NCBI GenBank assembly: GCA_944321515.1
Contig: CALULO010000001.1
Location: 283,950-347,949 of the forward strand
DNA length: 64,000 bases
Direction: 5' to 3'
Source: an uncultured Atopobiaceae bacterium
Lineage (GTDB): Bacteria; Actinomycetota; Coriobacteriia; Coriobacteriales; Atopobiaceae
Both the position numbers and the translations under genes were made by a program. The notes under the pieces are model-generated. The model saw only the letters and a program-made list of their open reading frames with translations, did no database searches and was not told the origin of the DNA. Positions 37,649 to 46,029 of the stretch are shown here, in pieces (the first letter of the stretch is position 1; each line of letters begins with the position of its first letter).

Positions 37649-39064
37649 ATGGACGCAATCGTTGCCTTTTTCTCGGGCGTTTCTAGCCTAGGCGTCTCCG
37701 TCGTCATGCCGATCGTTCTTACGATCCTCGGCGTGCTCTTCGGCGCCGGCTTTGGCAAGAGCCTGAAGGCCGGCCTTACCGTCGGCATCGGCTTCATCGG
37801 CCTGAACCTCGTCATCAACCAGCTCATGGGCACCGACCTCGCCACCGGCGTCACCGCCATGGTCGAGCGCTTCGGCCTCGAACTCTCCGTCATGGACGTG
37901 GGCTGGCCTGCTGCCTCCGCCATCGCCATGGGCTCCATCGTCGGCACCATCATCATCCCTCTGGGCCTGCTCGTGAACATCGTCATGCTGCTCACCAACA
38001 CCACCCAGACCGCTGACGTCGACATCTGGAACTACTGGCACTTCGCCTTCACCGGCGCTCTGGTTGCCATCGTGACCAACAACGTGGCCTTCGGCATTGC
38101 CGCCGCTATCATCAACGAGGTCGTCGTCCTCGTCATCGGCGACGTCACCGCCCCCATGGTCGAGGAGTCCCTGGGCCTGCCCGGCGTCTCCATCCCTCAC
38201 GGCTTTGCTGCCGCCTATGCTCCCATCGCCGCTGTGGTCAACTGGATCATCGACAAGATCCCTGGTCTGAACAAGATTGACATCAACGTTCGCACCATGC
38301 AGAAGAAGTTCGGCGTCTTTGGCGAGCCCGTCCTTCTCGGCTCCATCATCGGCCTGCTCATCGGCCTGCTCGCTGGCTACGGCTTCCTGCCCAGCACCGC
38401 CGCTGACGGCACCACCGTCCCGAGCGTTCTCTCCATGGCCGTCTACATGGGCGCCGTCATGGTCCTGATCCCGAAGATGGCCGCCCTGCTGATGGAGGGC
38501 CTCATGCCCGTCTCCGACGCGGCTTCCGCCTTCATCCAGAAGCGCTTCCAGAACCGCGGCAAGATCTACATCGGCCTTGACTCCGCCGTTGGTACCGGTC
38601 ACCCCGTGACCCTGACCATGGCCCTGATTCTCGTGCCGGTCTCCATCTTCCTGGCCTTCATCCTCCCGGGTAACAAGGTCGTGCCTCTGGCTGACCTGGC
38701 CTGCATCCCCTACATGCTGGTCCTCGTTACCCCGATCGTTCACGAGAACGGCTTCCGTGGCCTGATTACCGGCATCATCGTCCTGGCTGTTGGCTTCTAC
38801 ATCGCCACCGACCTGTCTCCGCTCATCACCTCCGCTGCTGCCAACGTGAACTTCGACATGGGCGGTGCCGCTGCCATTTCCTCCATCTGCGATGGCGCTA
38901 ACCCCCTGACCTGGGTCATCACCCGTGCCGCCAGCTTCCTCGGCCCCATCGGCCTCGTCGTCACCGGCGTCATTGCCGTTGCCCTGGCCGTGTGGAACCG
39001 CTCGCGAATCCTCAAGGAGGCCGCTGAGCTCCACGCCGCCGATGCTTCCAAGGCCAACGAGTAA
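37649..39064 (+). CDS. PTS galactitol-type EIIC permease
   Basis: A 471-residue membrane permease with about ten to twelve hydrophobic segments. The GatC-type pattern is seen in SLGVSVVMPIVLTILGVLFG at the start, GKSLKAGLTVGIGFIGLNLVI, GLDSAVGTGHPVTLTMALIL, and FDMGGAAAISSICDGANPLTW near the end. With the separate IIB and IIA it forms a Gat-family PTS. The sugar is not determined by sequence; galactitol itself is unlikely because no dehydrogenase is present. Confidence 0.92.
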   Translation: MDAIVAFFSGVSSLGVSVVMPIVLTILGVLFGAGFGKSLKAGLTVGIGFIGLNLVINQLMGTDLATGVTAMVERFGLELSVMDVGWPAASAIAMGSIVGTIIIPLGLLVNIVMLLTNTTQTADVDIWNYWHFAFTGALVAIVTNNVAFGIAAAIINEVVVLVIGDVTAPMVEESLGLPGVSIPHGFAAAYAPIAAVVNWIIDKIPGLNKIDINVRTMQKKFGVFGEPVLLGSIIGLLIGLLAGYGFLPSTAADGTTVPSVLSMAVYMGAVMVLIPKMAALLMEGLMPVSDAASAFIQKRFQNRGKIYIGLDSAVGTGHPVTLTMALILVPVSIFLAFILPGNKVVPLADLACIPYMLVLVTPIVHENGFRGLITGIIVLAVGFYIATDLSPLITSAAANVNFDMGGAAAISSICDGANPLTWVITRAASFLGPIGLVVTGVIAVALAVWNRSRILKEAAELHAADASKANE

Positions 39065-39106
39065 GTCGTTGCCCCTAGGATTTGAGGCATAGAGAGCACT
39101 AACCGC

Positions 39107-39147
39107 ATGGGGTCCGTATCAGGTATGGTGCGGGCCCCATCTTTTAT
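39107..39147 (+). terminator. Terminator-like hairpin inside the PTS operon
   Basis: ATGGGGTCCG (39107-39116) pairs with CGGGCCCCAT (39131-39140), followed by CTTTTAT. It stands between EIIC and the next gene and could lower downstream expression. Confidence 0.65.
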
Positions 39148-39158
39148 GAAGGGCACCC

Positions 39159-39683
39159 ATGGAGACAAAGACCTACACGTACCAGGAGCCGTTCTTTACG
39201 ATGGAGGTAAAGGTCGAGGGCGCGTTCTGCGCTTTTCTGACCGTCCTTCTGACCTGGAATGCCGCTACTAACCTCTTCGGTATGGGCTTCCTCTTTGCCA
39301 TCTTTGCCGCCGTGGCCCTCTACCAGACGTGGAACACCTTCATAGCGCGCTGCTATGCGCACTCGGTGACGATTGGCGAAGACGAGATCTCCTTTGAACT
39401 CTTTGGCAAGTCGCAGAGCTACAAGCTGAGCGAGCTCAAGGAGTTCCAGATTAGGGGCGGTTCACGCGGTGGAAAGATGTACGTCCGCGTTGGCAACCAC
39501 AATGCCCTGCATGGTAGGTTCTGGATCTCAACCGACGTCTACGAGGATGGTGAGGAGCTCGCTCAGCGTCTCATAGACATCGAGAATCGCGTGGACCCCG
39601 ACTCCCTCAGGGTTCAGGCGCGCCGTACCAACACCGAGTACAAGCAGATCAAGGCCAAGAAGGGGAAGAAGTCCCGCAAGTAG
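39159..39683 (+). CDS. Hypothetical membrane protein with a PH-like tail
   Basis: 174 residues. Two hydrophobic helices lie at about 24-42 and 46-64, followed by a soluble part with a beta-rich run (SVTIGEDEISFELFGKSQSY, FQIRGGSRGGKMYVRVGN) that resembles bacterial PH-domain proteins, and a very basic tail KAKKGKKSRK. I do not recognise a specific family. It sits in the PTS operon after an internal terminator-like hairpin and has no obvious sugar role. Confidence 0.65.
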   Translation: METKTYTYQEPFFTMEVKVEGAFCAFLTVLLTWNAATNLFGMGFLFAIFAAVALYQTWNTFIARCYAHSVTIGEDEISFELFGKSQSYKLSELKEFQIRGGSRGGKMYVRVGNHNALHGRFWISTDVYEDGEELAQRLIDIENRVDPDSLRVQARRTNTEYKQIKAKKGKKSRK

Positions 39684-39741
39684 GCGCTCTTCTCACCAAA
39701 AGGCCTTAAGATTCCATTAGTTATACGAGAGGGGAAACCAA

Positions 39742-40623
39742 ATGATCGTCAACCTCCGAGACATCTGCGCCATCGCCGAGCAGAAGAACATGGCCATTGC
39801 CTCGTTCAACGTGCCGAGCCTCGAGGCCACCCGCGCTGCCCTGGACGCCGCCGAGGAGACCGGCTACCCGGTCATCCTCTCTCACGCTGAGGGTCACGAC
39901 CCGTTTACGCCGCTTGACGCCATGGGTCCGACCATGGTCGCCCTGGCCGAGCGCTCCAGCGCCCTGGTCTGCGTGCACCTGGACCACTGCGAGAACCTCT
40001 CCTACATGCGCCGCGCCCTGGAGATGGGCTTCACTGGTGCCATGTACGACGGCTCCATGGAGCCTTATGAGGTCAACGTCGAGAACTCCCAGCGTGCCGC
40101 CGACATGTGTGCCAGCTTTGACTGCGGCCTGGAGTGCGAGCTCGGCAGCATGGGCACCCGCGAGAATGGCGTCGGCCACGAGAACGACCACGTCTCCGAG
40201 GCCGTCTACACCGACCCCGAGCAGGCCGACGAGTTCATCAAGGAGACCGGCCTTGACATCCTGGCCTGCTCCTTCGGCACCGTCCACGGCATCTACAAGG
40301 GCGAGCCGCACCTCAACTTTGACGTCCTGGCCGAGATTCGCAAGCGCAATAACGTGCCCCTGGTCATGCACGGCGGCTCCGGCGTCTCAGACGACGACTA
40401 CCGCAAGGCCATCGACGCCGGCATCCGCAAGATCAACTACTACACCTACGGCGTGAAGTACGCCGGTGAGGCCGTCCAGCAGGTCATTGATGACTTCAAG
40501 TCCAAGAACGCCGATGCCAATGTCTACTGGCACGACATGACCATGGCAGCCTACCAGCGCCTCTACGAGGACTTCACCTCCGTCATCAAGGTCTTCGCCA
40601 ACGGCGCCGACCCCGTGGCGTAA
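39742..40623 (+). CDS. Class II aldolase (fructose/tagatose-bisphosphate family)
   Basis: A 293-residue zinc aldolase. Visible are SFNVPSLEATRAALDAAE, the metal ligands in VCVHLDHCENLSYM, ECELGSMGTRENG, the ligand His in SFGTVHGIYKG, and the phosphate site MHGGSGVSDDDYRKAI. Members cleave a ketose 1-phosphate or 1,6-bisphosphate to DHAP and an aldehyde. No sugar-phosphate kinase is present in the operon, so the substrate may be a ketose 1-phosphate delivered directly by the PTS. Start ATG 39742 follows AGAGGGGA. Confidence 0.9.
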   Translation: MIVNLRDICAIAEQKNMAIASFNVPSLEATRAALDAAEETGYPVILSHAEGHDPFTPLDAMGPTMVALAERSSALVCVHLDHCENLSYMRRALEMGFTGAMYDGSMEPYEVNVENSQRAADMCASFDCGLECELGSMGTRENGVGHENDHVSEAVYTDPEQADEFIKETGLDILACSFGTVHGIYKGEPHLNFDVLAEIRKRNNVPLVMHGGSGVSDDDYRKAIDAGIRKINYYTYGVKYAGEAVQQVIDDFKSKNADANVYWHDMTMAAYQRLYEDFTSVIKVFANGADPVA

Positions 40624-40676
40624 GGCCCGCCCGAGGCAACCAAATCGCTCGCATCACGTATCTGGAGGGAATTAGC

Positions 40677-41150
40677 ATGGCAACCATCGACACCACACTG
40701 CTCAAGCCCGAACTGGTCTTCCTTGACTTTGAGGCCGAGGACCGTCTGGACTTCTTCAAGAAGCTCGGTCAGAAGCTCGCCGAGGCCGGCTACGTGAAGG
40801 AGTCTTGGCTCGACGCCATCCTTGAGCGTGAGAAGAACTACCCGACCGGCTTGGCCTGCCCGGCCATCTCCGTGGCGCTTCCGCACGTTGACCCGGAGCA
40901 CCTGGTCAAGCCCTATATTGCTATCGTGAAGCCGACTCACCCCATCCTGTTTGATGGCATGGCCGGTTCCGGCGACGTCAACGCTCAGCTCATCATCAAC
41001 CTCGGCGTCATGGCTCACGCCGAGGAGCAGGTCGGTGTTCTCCAGGCTTTCCTGGGCATCTTTATTGATGACGCTCATTCTGCTGAGATTCTTGCGCAGG
41101 ACACCCCGCAGGGTATGGTGGACACGGTGATTAAGTACTGCGAGCAGTAG
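40677..41150 (+). CDS. PTS EIIA component (fructose/mannitol/galactitol type)
   Basis: A 157-residue cytoplasmic phosphocarrier of the EIIA-2 fold. The phosphorylated His is in AISVALPHVDPEH, preceded by ILEREKNYPTGL, both typical. It receives phosphate from HPr and passes it to the IIB at 37292. Start ATG 40677 follows GGAGGGA. Last gene of the operon, with a strong terminator behind it. Confidence 0.92.
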   Translation: MATIDTTLLKPELVFLDFEAEDRLDFFKKLGQKLAEAGYVKESWLDAILEREKNYPTGLACPAISVALPHVDPEHLVKPYIAIVKPTHPILFDGMAGSGDVNAQLIINLGVMAHAEEQVGVLQAFLGIFIDDAHSAEILAQDTPQGMVDTVIKYCEQ

Positions 41151-41172
41151 TCCTTAGTCGCGGCAAGACAAT

Positions 41173-41216
41173 GCGCCCGGCATCCTGGGGGAGGGATGCC
41201 GGGCGCGCGTGTTTTT
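41173..41216. terminator. Terminator between the PTS operon and DeoR gene
   Basis: GCGCCCGGCATCC (41173-41185) pairs exactly with GGATGCCGGGCGC (41194-41206); GTTTTT follows. The flanking genes are convergent. Confidence 0.92.
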
Positions 41217-41233
41217 CTGGGCATACGGAGGGA

Positions 41234-42046
41234 TTAGTCCTCCACCACCAGATCAGGGCGCTCCCTTACGAGGGTCTCAAGCGTGCGCTGGCCATCAATC
41301 AAGATGCATCCCTGCTCCGCGAGCGAACTTCTCCATGTCTCGTTGAGGGGCCTGTCGGTGACCACGGCATAGACGGAGTTAAAATTGCAGATGTACGTGT
41401 ATGAGGTCTGATCGAACTTTGTGTAGTCGGCAATGATGAAATTCTTTGCCGACCTGCGGATGATTTGCTGGCGCATTGCCGTCCAAATCTCGGTGGAGTC
41501 GGTGACGCCATGCTCAAGCGAGAGTGAACGGCACGAGAGGAAGCTTGCATCAACGTAATAGTTCTCGAGCATCCGAATAGCGCCGTTACCGCTGAAGGCC
41601 TTCTCCTCATTGGTGTAGTCGCCGCCGGTGCAGACCAAGTGAATGGAACCGCTCTTTGCTAACAGGTTCACGATCATCAGGTTGTTTGTCAGTACGGTGA
41701 GACGCATGCCTTGGATTGCCTTGGCCACAAAGAATGCTGTGGTTGAGTTGTCAAGGAAGATGGCGTCTCCGTTGTGGATAAAGTGTCGGCAGATTTGGGC
41801 GATGGCCGTCTTGCTATCAACGTAAGCCTCAGCGCGTACGTCGGTTGCCACCAAGTTGCCAACGCCGGTCTGGACGAAAGCACCCCCGTAGGACCTCTTG
41901 AGCTTGCCCTGCTTCTCTAGGTCGGTCAGATCGCGTCTGATGGTCTCGTTGGTAACGTTGAACATCCTTGCGAGTTCGACGACCGTGGCGCTCTTCTTTT
42001 CAAGAACGACGTCAAGAATTTTCTGCTTGCGGACGGCGGCAATCAC
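41234..42046 (-). CDS. DeoR/GlpR family transcriptional regulator
   Basis: A 270-residue regulator. The N-terminal helix-turn-helix reads ATVVELARMFNVTNETIRRDLTDLE followed by KLKRSYGGAF, the family hallmark. The C-terminal DeoRC domain has AIFLDNSTTAFFVAKAI, LTVLTNNLMIVNLL and FIIADYTKFDQ, which bind sugar phosphates. Start GTG 42046 follows GAGGAGGA. It is convergent with the PTS operon and probably responds to one of its intermediates. Confidence 0.9.
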   Translation of the reverse strand: MIAAVRKQKILDVVLEKKSATVVELARMFNVTNETIRRDLTDLEKQGKLKRSYGGAFVQTGVGNLVATDVRAEAYVDSKTAIAQICRHFIHNGDAIFLDNSTTAFFVAKAIQGMRLTVLTNNLMIVNLLAKSGSIHLVCTGGDYTNEEKAFSGNGAIRMLENYYVDASFLSCRSLSLEHGVTDSTEIWTAMRQQIIRRSAKNFIIADYTKFDQTSYTYICNFNSVYAVVTDRPLNETWRSSLAEQGCILIDGQRTLETLVRERPDLVVED

Positions 42047-42433
42047 GGCGTCCTCCTCAGGGTTGAAGCGGGTGGGGGTATGACCCCGATATAGATACGA
42101 TAGCCCGTTTTTTGACTGTGGAGATGAAATTTGTCTTCACAAAACAAAAACAGTCAAAAGCAACCGCTCGCCGATATGCCCGAACCGTTCGGCAAATGTC
42201 GAAGGAAACAAAAACAAACGGGCAAAAACAATCGCATAATGGGAAAAGTCAAAAAGACGGCGACCGTTTTGGAGGTGAAAGATGGCAGGTTTTGCAGATG
42301 ATACTGTTGGGAGTTGGGCGGTCAGCTGGTCGTGATGCTGTTCATCCGGAACAAAGGAAGGAATCGGGAGACAAAGTGTAGTGGTCGGGTCTTTGTGCCA
42401 CTACGTTCGTGGTGAGCGGGACTGTTCCTGCTG
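42047..42433. other. Upstream region of the DeoR gene with repeated CAAAAACA
   Basis: AT-rich DNA holding three copies of CAAAAACA at 42145-42152, 42209-42216 and 42223-42230, plausible operator half-sites for the neighbouring DeoR protein. A 17-codon open frame at 42282-42335 has GGAGGTGA three bases upstream, but it is too short to call a gene. No other gene is visible. Confidence 0.4.
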
Positions 42434-42684
42434 TACCGAAAGCGTCTTAGTACGAGTGTTTTGTCACGGCCTGCACCGAAGTTGCCTTAGTGCGAGTCCA
42501 ATTTTCGGCCTTGGCGACAATATCAATTAGTGAATGAATACTTTCATTTGGAAAGGCCAGTTGAGCGAATTCGATACTGCATAGAATCCTTCTTGGGGGC
42601 GGAACTACCCAGAAAAAGGGCTCGCACTAAGGCCATTTCGGTGCAAGCGTCTCCCAAAGACTCACACTAAGGTGGGTTCGGTGC
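42434..42684. repeat. Second mirror-symmetric repeat array, 40-bp period
   Basis: Two plus-strand units (near GCACCGAAGTTGCCTTAGTG followed by CGAGT) have CTTAG at 42446 and 42486; a decayed third has ATTAG at 42526, exactly 40 bp further. Two minus-strand units lie at 42621-42644 and 42660-42684, also 40 bp apart. CTTAG heads pair about an axis at 42558. No protein gene is supported in this stretch. Confidence 0.75.
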
Positions 42685-42766
42685 AGAATATCAGGGGACG
42701 AGGGGTTCGATCGGCCCCGCCTCTCTTGCAAGTTGATCTTGGGATGGCGCCGCGATGCCTTTGGGA

Positions 42767-43933
42767 CTACCTTCGCGCCAGTGTCGCCACGGACTCCACG
42801 TGCTTGGTGTGCGGGAACATGTCCACCGGGACAACGCGCTCAAGCCGGTATCCGCGTTGGCGAAGAAGCGCCAGGTCGCGGGCCTGCGTGACCACGTTGC
42901 AGCTTACGTAGACCACCCGCCTTGGGGCAAGGTGCGCCACGCCGCCAAGAAACTCCGGCGTGCTTCCGGCGCGCGGCGGATCCATGATGACCGCGTCAAA
43001 CCTCTCGCCCGCGCCCTCGCGAGCCATCCAGGTCGTCGCATCGTCCGCCGTAAAGTGACACCGCTTTGCCACGCCGTTTGCCCTTGCGTTGCGCCGCGCG
43101 CACGCCACCGCGCCGCGAACCTGCTCAACGCCAACGACCTGCAGCTCGGGGAGCTCCACCGCCGCGCAGATGCCGATTGTTCCCGTTCCGCAGTACGCAT
43201 CAAGCGCGCGCCTTGCGTCGCCGACGCCCTCGAGCGCCAGCCGGTACAGCACCTCGGTCTGCTCGGGGTTGGTCTGGTAGAAGCTCGTCGGGCCGATCTC
43301 GAACGTGCATCCCAGCAGCTGGTCGTGCATGATGCCCGGGCCAAAGAGCGTCCGGCTCCGTCGGCCGAGGATGGCGTTGGTGCGCCGGTCGTTCACGTTG
43401 AGAACGATGCTCGTGACCTCGGGGCACGCCGAGCGCAGCTCGGACACCACACGGCGCTCGTCACGCAGCTCCTCGACGCGCGAGACCAGCACCAGCAGCA
43501 CGTCGTCCGTCTTCCACCCGCACCGCACCACCGCGTGACGAAGCACGCCGACGCCGCGGTCCTCGTTGTAGGGCGGGATGTGCAGCCGCTCGGCCACGCG
43601 AGCTACCGCGTTCAGCACGCACCGCGCCCGCTCGTCCTCCACCAGGCACTCCCGGCACCGCACGATTCGGTGCGTCCCCGCGGCATAGAAGCCGCACAGC
43701 ACGTGCCCGCGGCCGCCATACGAGAACGGCGTGGCGGCCTTGTGCCGGTAGCGCACCGGCTCGTCCATGCTGCGAATCTCCTCGACGACCGCGCCGTCCT
43801 CCCGGGCCATCGAGCCCAGAAGCCCCTCGACCTGCTGCTGCTTGCGCTGCAGCTGCATGGGGTAGGGCACCGCGAGCCACTCGCAGCCGCCGCAGTCGTG
43901 CGCTATCGGACAGGTGTAGGTCTTGTATCCCAT
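42767..43933 (-). CDS. 23S rRNA/tRNA (uracil-5-)-methyltransferase, RumA/TrmA family
   Basis: SAM-dependent m5U RNA methyltransferase, 388 residues. The N-terminal Fe-S ligands are CPIAHDCGGCEW plus a later RCRECL. The methyltransferase motifs are FYQTNPEQTEVLY, LDAYCGTGTIGI, VIMDPPRAG and the catalytic Cys in VYVSCNVVTQARDL. The TRAM domain usual at the N-terminus is absent. I choose ATG 43933 because a TATACT -10 at 43941-43946 would start transcription close to that codon, leaving no room for ATG 43939; the mRNA may be leaderless. The exact target base is not determined. Confidence 0.9.
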   Translation of the reverse strand: MGYKTYTCPIAHDCGGCEWLAVPYPMQLQRKQQQVEGLLGSMAREDGAVVEEIRSMDEPVRYRHKAATPFSYGGRGHVLCGFYAAGTHRIVRCRECLVEDERARCVLNAVARVAERLHIPPYNEDRGVGVLRHAVVRCGWKTDDVLLVLVSRVEELRDERRVVSELRSACPEVTSIVLNVNDRRTNAILGRRSRTLFGPGIMHDQLLGCTFEIGPTSFYQTNPEQTEVLYRLALEGVGDARRALDAYCGTGTIGICAAVELPELQVVGVEQVRGAVACARRNARANGVAKRCHFTADDATTWMAREGAGERFDAVIMDPPRAGSTPEFLGGVAHLAPRRVVYVSCNVVTQARDLALLRQRGYRLERVVPVDMFPHTKHVESVATLARR

Positions 43934-43985
43934 GCGCATCAGTATACCGGGGCGTCGGCGAGAAGGGCGCGCGAACCCCGCGGCC

Positions 43986-45071
43986 CTACAGCCCCGCAGC
44001 GTCCAGCCGCCGCGCCAGCGCCTCCTGGTGAATCGCGTACTGCAGCGCCACCTCGCGCGTTACCTGCCCGCTCTCCACCAGCCCAAACAGGCTCTGGTCC
44101 ATCGTCCGCATGCCCAGGTCGCCGCCAGCGGCAATCACCGAGTCCATCTGGTGCGTCTTTTCCTCGCGGATGAGGTTGCGGATTGCCGCCGTGCTCACCA
44201 TGATCTCCCAGGCCGGCACCACGCCGCCGTCCACGGTCGGCACCAGCTGCTGGCTCACGATGGCCTGCAGCACCATGGAGAGCTGCATGCGGATCTGGCG
44301 CTGCTGGCTCGCCGGGAACACGTCGACGATTCGGTTCACGGTCCCCGCTGCCCCCGTGGTGTGCAGAGTGGAGAAGATGAGCTGCGCCATCTCCGCCGCG
44401 GTCATGGCCGTGGCGATGGTCTCGGGGTCGCGCATCTCGCCCAGCAGCACCACGTCGGGCGCCTCGCGCATCGCGGAGCGCAGCGCCTCGGCGTACGTGG
44501 CCACGTCGGTAGGCACCTCGCGCTGCGTCACGATGCACGTCCCGTGCCGGTGCACGAACTCGATGGGGTCCTCCATCGTGATGATGTGGCCGCTGCGGGT
44601 GTGGTTCATGCGGTCGATGACACACGCCAGCGTGGTGGACTTGCCCGCGCCCGCCGGGCCGGTTACCAGCACCAGGCCCTTCTTGAGGTCCGCGACGCGG
44701 AGCACCTCGTCAGGGATCCCCAGCTCGTCGGGGCTGGGGAGGCCAAACGGGATCACGCGCACCACGCACGCCAGCGAGCCGCGCTGCCGGAACACGTTCG
44801 CCCGGAAGCGCCCCACGCCCGGGAGCGCAAACGAGAAGTCCTCGTCGTGGTTTCCCTGCTCCTGGATCCACAGGTCAACCCGCGAGGGCGTCCGGCCGGC
44901 GGCCGCGAAGATCTCCCTCACCACCGCCTCGGTGTCTGCGGGCGTGAGCGGGGCGGCGTCCATCCGCACCTGGCGCCCGCCCTTCTGGTACGTCACCGGC
45001 AGGCCGGCAATGAAGAAGAGGTCCGAAGCCCGCTCCTCGACCATCTCCCCAAGAAACTCAACCAGCTTCAT
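43986..45071 (-). CDS. PilT-type twitching/retraction ATPase
   Basis: A 361-residue secretion ATPase. Walker A GPAGAGKST is at residues 138-146, Walker B region VVLLGEMRDPETIATAM, the His box STLHTTGAAGTVNRIV, and the PilT-specific AIRNLIREEKTHQM. In type IV pili PilT drives pilin depolymerisation and DNA uptake. Here it is the only ATPase seen in the locus; no PilB/GspE is present in the window, so it may work alone or with a distant partner. Start ATG 45071 follows GAGGAGA. Confidence 0.92.
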   Translation of the reverse strand: MKLVEFLGEMVEERASDLFFIAGLPVTYQKGGRQVRMDAAPLTPADTEAVVREIFAAAGRTPSRVDLWIQEQGNHDEDFSFALPGVGRFRANVFRQRGSLACVVRVIPFGLPSPDELGIPDEVLRVADLKKGLVLVTGPAGAGKSTTLACVIDRMNHTRSGHIITMEDPIEFVHRHGTCIVTQREVPTDVATYAEALRSAMREAPDVVLLGEMRDPETIATAMTAAEMAQLIFSTLHTTGAAGTVNRIVDVFPASQQRQIRMQLSMVLQAIVSQQLVPTVDGGVVPAWEIMVSTAAIRNLIREEKTHQMDSVIAAGGDLGMRTMDQSLFGLVESGQVTREVALQYAIHQEALARRLDAAGL

Positions 45072-45082
45072 CGCGTCTCCTC

Positions 45083-45586
45083 TCAGTCCCGGCCCGTCCA
45101 CAGCACGTCGCCGGTGTCCTCGTCCCACAGCGTGGTCGCCTTCCACGAGGCCACGCCTACCTCATTCCCGGAAATCGTCAGGACTGCGTCCAGGCACCGC
45201 CCGCTCGCAGACTCAACGTGCAGCACAACCTCGTCGCCGTCCATCTCCGCGGACGCAACGGGTCCCCCCTCGTCGCCGGCGGATGCCTCGGCAAGAAGTG
45301 CCTCCAGCCGCCGCCCCACCGCACCGGGGGCTCCGCTCGGCTCGGCGGCACCGGCCGCCTCGCGCACACGGGCCAGGACCTCGGCGGCCACGGCCTCGTT
45401 GGCGTAGTCGTCCGCCGTGAAGGCCGCCTGGCGCTCCGCGAGCGCGGACGAGGCCCGGGCCGTGGTCACGGCGAGGACCGCCATGACGGCCAGGCACAGG
45501 GCCACGACGAGCGCAAACAGGCTGATCGGGCCCATGCGCACGCCGGTCGTGCCTGCTCGCGCCCTCAGCGACGCACGTCCGCTCAC
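45083..45586 (-). CDS. Small pilin-like membrane-anchored protein A
   Basis: 167 residues with one hydrophobic helix at about 19-42 (ISLFALVVALCLAVMAVLAV) preceded by RMGP, then a soluble acidic domain. The layout is that of a minor pseudopilin, but the Glu at position 5 after the Gly is missing. It overlaps the upstream gene by 4 bp and ends 11 bp before pilT. No sequence family is recognised; the assignment rests on topology and context. Confidence 0.6.
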   Translation of the reverse strand: MSGRASLRARAGTTGVRMGPISLFALVVALCLAVMAVLAVTTARASSALAERQAAFTADDYANEAVAAEVLARVREAAGAAEPSGAPGAVGRRLEALLAEASAGDEGGPVASAEMDGDEVVLHVESASGRCLDAVLTISGNEVGVASWKATTLWDEDTGDVLWTGRD

Positions 45587-46029
45587 GACTCGTCACCTCC
45601 CGCTGCCCGGGCGGTCGTGAGCTGGTAGACGAGCTCGCCCCCGGCGTCGGTCACGCTCACGGTGGCGCGCAACAGGCCCGCCACCTCGTCGTCTTCCGTC
45701 ACGTCAACGCGCACGCGGAGCTCGCCGGCCTCCCACGAGCCATCCTCGCCGTCAGCGACGAAGCACTCGGCCGCGTCGCGCGCGGCCACGACGGCCCGCG
45801 TGAGCCGCTCGGCCCGCTCGCCCTCGCGCGCCGCGCCGAGGAAGAGCGCGGCAAACACCGCCACGGCGGCGACCACAAACGCCAGCAGTACGCACGCCTC
45901 CACGAGAAACGCCGTGCCGCGCCACGGCGCGGAGCTGCCCGAGCCGCGTCCGTACCGCACAAGCGGGGTCAAACTGGGCCTTTGGGCGCTGTTTTGGGGG
46001 GTTGTGCGGCATCCGTCTCCGCCCATCAC
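45583..46029 (-). CDS. Small pilin-like protein B
   Basis: 148 residues with a hydrophobic helix at about 42-68. Just before it stands RGTAFLVEACVLL, which resembles the prepilin site G-FTLxE with one extra residue before the Glu. The rest is a short beta-rich domain (ELRVRVDVTEDDEVAGLLRA). It overlaps both neighbours by 4 bp. Of the four small proteins this one has the most pilin-like N-terminus. Confidence 0.6.
   Translation of the reverse strand: MMGGDGCRTTPQNSAQRPSLTPLVRYGRGSGSSAPWRGTAFLVEACVLLAFVVAAVAVFAALFLGAAREGERAERLTRAVVAARDAAECFVADGEDGSWEAGELRVRVDVTEDDEVAGLLRATVSVTDAGGELVYQLTTARAAGGDES

Noticed and set aside
42282..42335. A 17-codon gene with a GGAGGTGA site
   Set aside because: Too short and too closely spaced to the Shine-Dalgarno sequence to support without other evidence.
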